Made by a program: the position numbers and the translations under genes | Shown: positions 50,701 through 62,700 of the stretch, in pieces | Position numbering within the stretch: the stretch's first letter is position 1 | Layout of the letters: the number at the start of each line of letters is the position of its first letter | Notes under the pieces: model-generated | Database searches by the model: none | What the model was told of the DNA's origin: nothing | Seen by the model: only the letters and a program-made list of their open reading frames with translations | Assembly (NCBI GenBank): GCA_039621445.1 | Contig: CP154956.1 | Span: forward strand, 66,294,257-66,358,256 | Source of the DNA: Euglena gracilis | Lineage: Eukaryota > Euglenida > Euglenophyceae > Euglenales | Direction of reading: 5' to 3' | Length of the DNA stretch: 64,000 nt

Positions 50701-53700
50701 ACAGTGGATTTTGGAATTTGCGAAAGGGTCGGAACATGCGATCGGCAATTATCAGAGTTCTGTGCAGTGTGGCTGAGTTCTGAGGGTACCAAGTGAAAGG
50801 TCTTGCTGAGGTGGGGATTTCACAAATTAAGTTGTCAAATTTTGGAATACACGATCGTTGAAAATAAGCACTGTGTGCATCATGGCTGAATCCTGTGGCC
50901 AAGAGCTTTCCATCGATGGGTAACATGGCATCAGACATGTGAAAAATTCAATCGGCCAATCTATATTGCCATGCACCCAAAGCAGGTCAAAAATGCCCAA
51001 AAATATTCAAAAAATGGGCTCTGTGCGGATGATTGGCTTTGACGATCCCGGAGGTCGGGCCGACCATGGTCGGGCCGATCATTGGATATGGCTTATCGAC
51101 CATTGGAGGTCGGGCCGACCTGGTCGGCCCGACCTCCAATCAACCGCATTACCCCCCCCTTTTGAAATTTAAGCCCCCCCCCCCCCGAAAACTTGATTCG
51201 GTAATCAGTAAAATTTGACTCAAAATGCACGGAAACACATTGGAATGAGCTTGCCCATATTAAAGAAAGAAAGAGAAAAAGGATTGCCATAACACGCTCC
51301 CTAATGAACTCAGTCGACCTACGGCCTCCTCCGGGGGGGGGGGGGGGCTGCCGCCCCCCAGACCCCCCCCCGCCCAAAATACCCATGTGTGTGCAAGGCA
51401 AGGGTGGCCAAAACGCGCACCCTAACAAAATCCTTTTGTGTGTGCAAGGCAAGGATGGCCAAAACGCGCCCCCAACAAACTCCCTTTGTGCTAACTTAGT
51501 CGGCCTACGGCCTCCTCCTCCGACAGCCCCCCGGACCCCCCGCCCAAAATAACAAAATCCCCTTGTGTGTGCAAGGCAAGGGTGGCCAAAACGCGCACCC
51601 TAACAAAATATTTGTGTGTGCATTAATCCTGACCGTATCCCTAACCCTAACCGTGACCGTAACCCTGGCCCTAACTCTGACCCTAACCGCATCCCGAACC
51701 CTAACCCTAACCGTATCCCTAACCCTAACTCTAACCCTAACCCAACCCTATCCGTATCCCTAACCCTAACCGTATCCCCAACCCAAACTCAAACCGTATC
51801 CCAGGCCCTAACTCTAACCCTAACTCTAACCCTGACCCTAACCACAACCGTAACACTAACCGTATCCCTAACCCTAAGCCTAACCGTGTCCCTAACCCTA
51901 ACCCTAACCGTATCCCTAACCCTATCCCTAACCCTAACTGTAGCCCGTACCCTAACCCTAACCCTAACCCTGACCATATCCCCAACCCAAACTCAAACCG
52001 TATCCCTGGCCCTAACTCTAACCCTAACTCTAACCCTGACCATAACCGTAACACTAACCGTATTCCTGGCCCTAACTTTAACCCTAACCCTAACCCGAGC
52101 CCTAACCGTATCCCTAACCCTAACTCTAACCCTAACCCTATTCCTAACTCTAACCCTAACCGAAACCCTAATCGTATCCCAAACCCTAACCGTGATCGTA
52201 ACCCTGGCCCTAACTCTGACCCTAACCGTATCCCGAACCCTAACCCTAACCGTATCCCTAACCCTAACTCTAACCCTAACCCGAACCCTATCCGTATCCC
52301 AAACCCAAACCGTATCCCCAGCCCAAACTCAAACCGTATCCCTGGCCCTAACTCTAACTCTAACTCTAACCCTAACCGTATCCCTAACCCTAACCATAAC
52401 CGTAACACTAACCGTATCCCTAACCGTATCCCTAACTCACCCAAACTCTAACCCTAACCCGAGCCCTAACCATATCCCTAACCCTAACTGTATCCCTCCC
52501 CCTAACCGTATCTACCCCTAACCCTACCCCTAATACATAGACACACATAGACATGGTGTGTCTATGTGCTCCGTGACCCAATTTTGGAGTGACCGGTGAT
52601 CCGTGACCACGATCACGGGTTGGAAACCGATGTGGCCTGCCCATTTCCGTAAGGCAGCCACGATCGCGTACGTTTCTTTTTCGCGTGGAGTCCAGTTCGG
52701 TTGACTTCCTGTCAACTTGCGTGAAAAGAAACTCACAGGCACCAAACGGGTCTTGCCGATGTCAATGCGAGAGGTGCGATCTTCCTCGGGATGCACCTGT
52801 TCCAAGACCGCACCAATGGCGAAATCGCTGGCATCACACCGCATAACAAAAGGTTTATCCGGGTCAAGTTGGTAGAGTTCGAGATCTTTTGCCAACTGCC
52901 GTTTCAAATTTTCAAACGCCTGGATGTCTGAGGGTGCCCACTCGATCCGAACCCGTGACCCCTTTTTTCCTTCCACCCGGCCGACTTTGAGTTTTTCCAT
53001 GAGGGGGGCTGCATATTCCGCATAGTGATCCACGTATTCACTGAAATAATTACACAGCCCAAGGAACCCACGCACCTCCGTGATGGTTTTTGGCAATTGC
53101 CACTCTTGGATGGGTAGCAACTTGCCCGGAGCCGGGCTTCGGGTCCCCTCGCGGAGTAGTGCCCACAAAACTCTACTTGGCGCATGAAAAAAATGTGACT
53201 TTTTCGGGCTGCATACCAAATTGTTTCGACGGAGCGTCTCCAGAACCTGCCGGACATCTCGGGCATGGTTCCGCAGAAGTTTGCCCACCGAATCCCCGGT
53301 GGACCCCACAATAATATCATCTATGTAAGAGTCGGCGAACTCCATGTCCCGCAGGACCCACTCCATCATGCGCTGAAACTGCGCCCCCGCATTTTTCAAG
53401 CCCATGACCTGCACTTTCCATTGCATGGTCCCATGGGGGGTCGACATGCACGTGATGTGCCGGTGTTCCGGCTTCATGGGCATTTGGTGGAATCCATCTG
53501 TAAGATCGAGAACCGACCACATCTTGAATTTGCCTTGCCGCTCCAAAATGGCACCAATCAGGGGCAAAGGATGGCCGTCCTTCAATGTGGCTGCATTTTG
53601 TGGTCTCAGGTCCTGAGCCAAACGATATTCCCCTGGTCGTTTCTTGGGCACAGGGAATGAGGGGGTATTCCACGCCCCCCCGTCCAGGTTCGACCTTCCC

Positions 53701-56700
53701 ACTTTTCACCACATCATCAATCAATTTTGCATGTGCCTCCCGACGCTCCCCAGCCAAACGGAATGGTGGCACACAACGGAATGGTGGCACACTCACTGGT
53801 CGGGCATCCGACCTCAGCCAAATTTCAGCCTCTCCAAACCAGGGGTTTTTTTAGTCGTGGACCCGGGGGGGGGGGGAGGGCAGGGTTCGATATAAGGAGG
53901 GCGTACATGGTTTAGGTGGGGGGGGGTGTCCCCCCCCCCCCCCCCCCCCCCTCCTGGCCCGCGGGGGGGGGGTCCGGCCCACCCCCCCCCCCCACCTGCA
54001 AGGGGGGTCCGGACCGACCCTCGGGGGCAAAAATTGACCCCCCCCAAAAAGGGTCAATTTTTTCCTCCGGCGCTTCGCGCCGAAAATTTTTTGCATTTTT
54101 GGCACATTTTTGCCCAAAAAGTGCCCAAAATGGCACTTTTGGTCGTTTTGGGGGGTCAAAAATTTTCGGCCCGGCGCTTCGCGGCGGGCCGAAAATTCGG
54201 CCACCCTGACCGCGCACCTGTTTAGGGGGGGGGGGGTGTCCCCCCCCCCCCCCCCCCCCCCTCCTGGCCCGCAGGGGGGGGTCCGGACCACCCCCCCCCC
54301 CACCTGTCCTTATATCGAACCCTGGGGGAGGGTGGGTGGGTCCGGCCGAGCCCCCCCCCCCCAGAGGGGGGCGGGATATACTTTTCGGCGCCGCAGGCGC
54401 CGAAAAAATACTATTTTTAGCACTTTTCGTGATTTTTCGGCCATTTTTTTTGTGGGTCCCCCGGGACCCCCCCCCCCCGGGGGCCCCCCAGGGGGTGAGT
54501 GGGTGGGGGGGACCCCCCCCTCCCCCCCCGGCTTTAAAAAACCCCTGCTCCAAACGGCCCTCGAATGGGGAGATTCACGGGGCACAACCCCAACAAAGAA
54601 AGTTCTGCAAATTCCGCAAATAACTCCTTTTTCAGCCGCTCAATTTCAACCCCTCCGCTGGGTCGGTCGGTTCAACAGCCCCTTTCGCTGTGTGGATGTG
54701 CGCTTGTGTGGCACATAGACTGGCACTTCCCACTCGGTTTCTTTAGCACACGCACCATCCGACTCCGGATCCTCCACAGGATTGCATTGCCTCACCCTCT
54801 CGCCCTTCCTCCCCCATGCCATCTTGAAAGAAACTCGGGGCTGCGCCACAAGTCTCATACACCGGACCTCCTCCACGGCACGAAACAGTGCCGGATCCGG
54901 CTCCGACACAGGTGGGGGGACCTCCCCTCCGCGAAACCCCCATCGCCCCCGGTCCCCACAAAGCAACATGAACCACACAGGCCACCGGGTATGCTGCAAT
55001 GGTTTGCTCCGCAACTCAAAAACACTGGATCCCCAGGGATAATGCACCGATTTCACCGCCATTTCCTGTGCTCGCACAAAATAATCCTTGTCCTCCCACT
55101 CAGGCATCACCAACACGGCATGTGCACGATCTTTTTCCACTTTGTCCAACGCTTGGTTGAACAACTCAAAAGGAGGATTCAACCACAGGACCTCTGATCC
55201 CCATGGTTGCGAAAAAGCATCCTCCGACTCGGAACTCCCAGGTCCCCACCAACGGCAAAATCGAGCCATGGACTCCTCACTGAAGGCATCCACGGTGGGC
55301 TGGATTCCGGCTCCCAGATCTGGCCTGGGGGGGGAGTTGTGGGCCGACCCTAGGGTCGGCCCACGGTCGCCAAAGGTCGCAATGGGTATTTCCTACTCAG
55401 TCTTTTTTGCATTGTAGCGCCGTAGGCAACTGTTCGGCGGCCCTAAAATTACAAAATCCCTTGTGTGTGCAACTCCTTTTGTGTGTAAGTTGTGCTAATT
55501 TGCCCTGGAGCGCATTTTTTGACATCGACCTTTGGCGACCATGGCGACCGTGGGCCGACCCTAGGGTCGGCCCACAACCCCCCCCCCCCAGGCCAGATCT
55601 ACCCCCCCTGGATTCCCAACTCCTGCATGATGCTTTGAACGACTGACCATTGCACTGCGTAGGAATTCTGGCGCCATCTGCCACCGGGCGATCCTCGACG
55701 GATGGGCACTCCCACACGTTCCCCCTGTGAGATCCCCCCCCCCCCCGAGACGGCTTGACGTTGACACATCCCGACTCCCGAGCATGGGCTGTGAGACATG
55801 CACGATGTTCGGAGGACCTCCCCCCCCCCCCCCGAACACAAGGCCCAAATGAGCCGTTTTCCTCCCCATGGGAATCTGCACTTCGCACGTCCGTACATGC
55901 ACCCAACACAGGCGTGGAGCCCCCCAAACCCGTCACGTACTCAACCAAATTTGGGGGCAAACGGTAAGCCAATTCGCGCTTCACCGACCCGTGTTCCCCC
56001 CCTGTGCATTCTTGTGCTTCCGAACCCCCGTCGGATTCCCAGGATCCTGCACAAGGTTTGGGCATGTCCTCTGATAGCAAACCACCGATTTCAAATCACG
56101 GATGCGCTCACTCCCAAAAAAACGTGTCATCCCTAACCCTATCCCTAACTCTAACCCTAACTGTATCCCTAACCCTAACTCTAACCCTAGCCCTAACCCT
56201 AACCATAACCCTGGCCTTAACTCTAACCCTGACCCTGACCCTAACCGTAACCCTGGCCCTAACTCTAACCCTGACCCTGACCCTAACTAACCGTATCCCT
56301 AACCCTAAAGTCATCCCTAACCCTAACAAGAACCCTAACCCTGACCCGAACCTTATCGCTAACATTGTCCCTAACCCTAACCCTAACCATAACCGTAACA
56401 CCAACCGTATCCTTAACGGTTTTTCGATTTTTTTCAAAATGGGACGTTTTTTGCCAGTTTGGAGGTCATTCCAATGTGTTTTTATGCATTTTCAGCCAAA
56501 TTAAGAGAATCAAATTTTGAGGGGGGGGGGCATAAATTTTAAAAAAGGGGGGGAAATGCGGTTGATTGGAGGTCGGGCCGACCAGGTCGGCCCGACCTCC
56601 AGTGGTCGATAACGGTCAGGTCGGGCCGACCATGGTCGGCACCACCTCTGGGATCGTCATAGCCAATAATCCGCCCGGGGTGTTTGGGGCGAAATTGGCC

Positions 56701-59700
56701 GTGATTCCTTGAACGCCGTTTGAGCGTGAAGCCAGAGCCCCTGATCCATGGTTTCAACAACTGTGTCCAGAACGCCGGTTTGGGCGTGAAGCCGTGGCTC
56801 AGAACGCCGGTTCGGGCGGCAGCCAAACCGGCATTCTGAGCCACGGCTTCACGCCCGAACCGGCGTTCTGGACAGAGTTTTCATATCAGAAAGTGCCCCA
56901 TGGGGGGGGTGTCAAAGGGGGGGGTTCGGGGGGGGGGGGGCGGGATTTGGCAAGGAAATTTTTTCTGTCACCTCAAAGAAAATCTCAGCAACTCAGCATC
57001 TCAGAACAACAAACTTTTGGTCCAATTTCAAAAAATTTTGATAATTTCCAGCCAATTTTTACATCTGTGGACGAAAAGCAGTTCACGTCTTGCTGCTCTT
57101 CAGCAGCAATGATTGTAAAACTTAAAAAATTGAGCCTGCTTGACACAAAACAGATTTGGCAAATTTGCGCTGGCGAGCCCAAATCTGAAATCCCCGCATG
57201 AAGCCCAAAAAAAATCTTTACTGGTGCTTCGCGCCAGCAGACCTATGTTTTTATCATGTGGAAAAAAATTATCTACAGGGCTTGAAAATTGAAACAATTG
57301 TACCAAAGCCGTGAGCCACTTGGTCTGTTGTGGCTTCAGGGGGGACCCAAATTTTCACCTGAAAACCCAATTTTGGGCACTTTTTGAAGCACTTTCAAAA
57401 AATTTCCGGCGCAAAGTGCCGGATTTTATCCTTTTTTTGGCCACCCCGCTGGGTTTTTTCCAAATTCACGGTTGGGTTCTTCCCAAAGGACCCTCTCCCG
57501 TTTTTTTTTAATTGATATTTGGTTCCATTCAAACAACCCTTGCCCTGGGTGTTTGCCAAGTTTAACTGGGTTTTCTCCATTTTCCAGTTGGGTTCTTTGC
57601 CAAGCACCCCCCTAACTTGGGCCCAGGGTTCGATATAAGGAGGGCGTACATGGTTTAGGTGGGGGGGTGTCCCCCCCCCCTCCTGGCCCGCAGGGGGGGG
57701 TCCGGACCACCCCCCCCCCACCTGCCAGGGGGGTCCGGACCGACCCTCGGGGGGGTTCCCGGGACCCCCCCAAAAAGGGTCAATTTTTTCCTCCGGCGCT
57801 TTGCGCCGAAATTTTTTTGCATTTTTGGCCAATTTTTGCCCAAAAAGTGCCCAAAATGGCACTTTTGGTCGTTTTGGGGGGTCAAAAATTTTCGGCCCGG
57901 CGTGAAAATCGGTCACCCTGACCGCGCACCTGTTTAAGTGGGGGGGTGTCCCCCCCACCCCCCCCCCTCCTGGCCCGCAGGGGGGGGTCCGGACCACCCC
58001 CCCCCCTCTCCTTATATCGAACCCTGCTTGGGCCTGGCGGGGGTTGGGGTCAAACAGAGGAAAGGCGTGATGCAGTCATTCTGGCTGGAAAATAATTCCG
58101 GGATCGGTGCAGGGGTCATGGTGAGTGGTTCTCATTATCTGGGAGGGAAGGGTTCACCCCAGGGCTGTACAGGAATCCCCAACCCCATGGGGTGGTGGGT
58201 GGGGGTTTTCCCCCCCATCCTGGTGGGTGGGGGGTACGACCCCCACCAGGCCTTCCCATTTTTCCGGGGGCATCAATTTTTGGGTCAAAAATTTTCCTTC
58301 GGCGCCAAAGGAATTTTCCTTGCTCAAGTGTGTGGTGGTGGGTGGCAAATGAAACCCCCTATCACACCTCCTGGGTGCCCGCCACCAGTCTCGCTCGAAT
58401 AAGGGCAGCCCAGACCACTCCTTAGTGTGTATCGGCAAAAAAAATTTGTGTATCCTGTGTATCGCCAAAAAAAAATTTGTGTTCCCCTGTGTTATCACCA
58501 TAAAAAATTTTGTGTTCCCCTGTGTATCGGCAAAAAAAATTTTGTGTATTCCTGTGTATCCCCTTTTATGTTATTTGTAATTGTCCTCCCTCCGCAGCCA
58601 TAAAGCAAATATGCTTGTCTTCTTTCACTTCCTCTCGGGAGCGGGCAGAGACGGAGGAGGACTCTTCAAGCAGCGGCAGCTCCCAGTCGCTCCCTGGAGA
58701 TTCATCCAGTTCTTTGAACCCCCCACCGAACAAGAAAATCAAATTGCCTGGACGTAAGAGACAAAATCGGATTTGTGTATCCACAAAATTTTTTGTGTAT
58801 CCTGTGTATCGCCAAAAAAAATTTTGTGTTCCCCGGTGTATCACCATAAAAAATTTTGTGTTCCCCTGTGTATCGCCAAAAGAAAATTTGTGTATTCCTG
58901 TGTATCTTGGATACACACTAAGGAGTGGTCTGGGGCAGCCCCAGCAACGTTCACGACTATCTGGTTACATGTTGCTGTGAGAGGAAGAGCGAATGGGGGG
59001 GTCGCTGCCTTTGTCCACGACTGGAGAGGGGTCACATCCTCCTCTAAAGGTGGGGGTCGCCTCTTTGTCCTGAGCGGATGAGGAGGATGAGGGGTGTCAC
59101 CTGCTTTGTCCTTCGCTGGTCCTATCCTGGATCAGAATAAAAAAAAATCAAAAAATGCTATCACGCAAGCACAAATTTTCAGAAAATTTGTGGTTGTGGG
59201 ATATCAAATGATTTGGATGAGTACATGATGGCATTCGCGCAGTGGATGCTGTGCATGAATGCTCTGTTTGACACAGAAATTTTGTTGCCACAGCTCAGCG
59301 AAAAATTCTCTGTGACAAAACTGATGTTACAATGCACGAGTGGGCTCTGCCAACCATTTAAGTCCGCGGCAAACCCAGGGGGGGGTCTTATGTGGGGGGT
59401 CGCTGGGCTCTTATCTCTTTGGAGAAAGAGCGAAACTCACTACTGGGGAAAAGGGGGATGAACTGGGGCTGCGCTCCTTGTTGGGGTGGGTTATTTCTCG
59501 CTTGATTCCAACAGCTGGTTAATTTTTTGGGGGGGTCGGCTCACCGTTGTTACAGGTTTGTTTTGGAGGGGTGGAGTTCGGCAGTGACAGGCGGTGTGCG
59601 GGGTCCACAGCAGGTGAACATATTAAGAAAGGTTGGGGGACCATCTCCTTTGTCAAACCATTTCGGTTCTTTCGAGGGGATTGCAAACGGCTGTCTTTAA

Positions 59701-62700
59701 GAGTACCTTGTTTTTACCACCACCTTTTTTTTAAGTCAGCAGCTCCAGCCATGCGTGGGAGGTCCGTGGCCCAGGTTTGCTGGGCTTAAAAATATTTAAC
59801 AAAATTTCCAAAGGTTTCAAAAAAGTTCCTCAAGAAAGTTTGGAGAGAGTGTTTTTTTTTTGGAGGGGTAACCGCAGAATTTTGGCTGAGAATCACAAAG
59901 CTCCCCTCTGTTCTTGGCAACGAAAGAGGGTTGATTCACACAAGGCTGCAAATCTTGCTGGACCATCAATTGTCTTATTCCATGACTGATTCTAATGTAA
60001 GACCTTTGGGAGACTTCATTGTGAAATTTATAATCATGAAAGACACCTATCATGAAACAAATGGGAAGTGATAATATATACAGTGGGAGCCAGGGAATTT
60101 CTTAAGCCGGAGGGTACCCTACCCCCCGGGGGGGGTCCAGCCAGCCAGCAGCTCAAATCCAGCCAGCAGCCCAAATTCGGGCTGGGAGCCCCCCCCCCCG
60201 GGGTCGAGTGAAATAAAGTCCAGCCTGGCCGGAGGCCGGGCCAGCCGGCCGCAGGCCGGCCCAGCCGGCCGCAGGCCGGCCAGCCAACTGGGCTGTCCAG
60301 CTCATTTATCCCTGCATTTTTCCCTCATCACAGCCCCTCCATTGCAGCCCCCCAGCCTTGATCTAGCTCCACCCATCAAAATGTCGAAAATGGCCAAAAT
60401 GTGTTAGAAAAATTTGTTTTTCCTCGACCCAGCCCAGCCCAGCCCGCTCCAGCCCCGGACCCCCCCCCCCCCCCCCCCCCACCCCCCCGGGGGGGTCCAG
60501 CCAGCAGCTCAAATCCAGCCAGCAGCCTTTTTGCCAGCCGGAGGCTGGACCCCCCCCCCCCGGGGGTCCTTAAGAAATTCCCTGGTGGGAGCTGACAAAC
60601 CAGCCCCAAACCCTCTGCCTATGGGCTGTGGTGATGCGTGTGCACGCTGGCACGGCCCTGTCCCACGCAGCACTTCCACGCCCCAGCCAGCACAATAAAA
60701 AATCCTTTTTTTTGACCCTTCCGAACTGCAAACCAAACCCAGCCTCGCCTCTACAAGAGGTGAGGTGGCGAGTTGCGCTCAAACCCCATCTGTTGGCAAT
60801 GCGAGATAGCAACCCCTGTCGATGGGGATGGTGACTTCTACAAGATGACCATTTGGGGATGGGACCCACAAAAAATTTTAGATGTCTTGCAATTCATAGC
60901 CCCTGCGGTAGGGGGAAGTTGGCCGAGTGGCAACCTGCTAGTAACTGCCAACGATGGAAGCCACTTACTTTCCTCTTCTTTTGCTTATCTACTCCTCTGC
61001 TCTATCTATAATTATTATTGCTGTTTTTTTTATTATTTGCTCTTGTCTTTGTTGGACCAGCGGCTGTGGGATTCCCGTCCCTGCCCATCGCCCCAGCCAG
61101 CCCACCCGCCTGCCTGCCCGCCCGCCCGAGCCTTGTCGCATCATCACCCGTAAAATAGCACCTAATAATAGGGGGGGCTGAGGGTATATGGCCCGGTCAC
61201 GGTCGTGGATATCATGTATATGAAACCACCTGCGGCCAGCGTATTCCATGAATACGAACATGATTTTGAACTCAACTCAACTCACAGCCCCTGCTGTCCA
61301 CTGTTTGTGTACACGTGGCTGCCCATGTGAGCACTAAAAATGAACGTGTACACCACAGTTGTGCACGTGTACACATGTGTGCACTGCAGAAAAATGTTCA
61401 TGTGTATAACCCCCCCCATTTAAACCGACCCGTCGGTTTAGGACTTTTGGGTTGGCGGAAATCCTGGAGGGGGTCGGTTTCGGGTCAGGAGGGGGTTTAG
61501 ACAGCGCCGGGCAAGAAGAGGGGATAAAAAGGCACCAAACAAACAGCCACAGTGCACACAGGGGTGCTATAGGGCATCATTTTCGACCCTGGGGTTTTTG
61601 GGGGGTTGTGCAAGAGCACACCTCTGCCGCGGCAGCTGGCTGGGTTTGGGCTTTTTTTTGCCTGTTTTGGGGGTACCCGCCGGGTCCAGCCGCCAACCGG
61701 CCGACCGGACCCCCCCCCCCTGAGGAAACCCCTAGTCTCATCATGCTTGTGACGCCTCGCTGATGTGATTTTACTCGAAGAAGAGAGCCTCAAGAAATGT
61801 TTCGATTCCCAAAACTGGTTCAAACCCACCCAAAATGATTAGGACCCCCAGCCGGGGTAAATTGCAAAATTATTGAATTGCAAAATCATTAGGACTTGAG
61901 TTTTGGACGTATTAAACAAATATCACCCCTGCCCGTTGCAACTTGCATTTGACGTTTTCTTGAAATAGCCAAACAACATTTGATGATTCCTGCAACTGAA
62001 AACCGGAGTTTCCCCTCACAAAAACTTCAAGGCATTTAGCTGCCCCCCCCCCCCCCCGAGTTGTTGTGTGCCCCTTTCCACAGCATGGACAGGCTGGGGG
62101 TATTCATTTTCCCCAAACAAATGAATCTCCCCATTTTGCCAAAAAACCTTCCTCCCCCTTTTTGTGGCAAGCAAATACCAGGTTGTTTGCGGATGTGTTT
62201 CGTTGTTTTTTTTTGTGCCCCGCAGGCTTTCAGCCACTTCACCTTCCAGTACACCAACAGCAAGATGATTGTGGTGGACATTCAGGGAGTCAAGGACGTT
62301 TACACAGACCCTCAGATCCATTCAAATATTCCAGAATCAGCGCCACCCATTTGGGGGCAGGTGTGTGCTTAAGTGTTAGATGATGTTGTCACCGGGCTTC
62401 TTTAATTTAATTTGGCTGGCCTGGTCTGTGTTTGGGTTCTGGTGGAAAGTGCCAGAAACTCCGGAAAACGGGTCAAATTTTTTTGGGGTGGTCTCCGCTC
62501 CCCCCCCCCCCCGAACTGGGTGAAGGGAACTCTTGCGGGGTCCTTCGAGGACCGGTTGTTGTCTTTGGCTGACAAAAAGTGATCCCTGAAAAAGTCCGGT
62601 GAATGTGGGTGAAAGGTTTTTGGGAGTGCTACCCAAGCAAGGGAAGTGTACATGGACCTCTCAACCCCTCCACCCCTTTGCAACCCCATGTCGCCATCCG

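Larger units (their letters stand above)
45435..62225 (+). other. Alpha-kinase intron 5, 16.8 kb, filled with mobile DNA
   Basis: Starts GTGTGTCACG and ends GTGCCCCGCAG. The flanking exons join without gap inside TPQ-AFSHF. Contents are listed as separate features (foldbacks, PHD-type elements, telomere-like arrays, Ty3 element, hAT MITEs). Confidence 0.85.

Noticed and set aside
51616-52521. 301-aa plus-strand and 235-aa minus-strand frames rich in T/L/V or R/L/G
   Set aside because: They are translations of a 6-nt telomere-like repeat, which stays open in several frames. No gene.
52550-56125. Complete Ty3 element
   Set aside because: No LTRs, no integrase, and gag/protease not identifiable; only a remnant can be supported.
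59213-59461. Protein-like frame DEYMMAFAQWMLCMNALFD
   Set aside because: No clear splice borders, no homologue, and the kinase needs no exon here. Left as unannotated intron.
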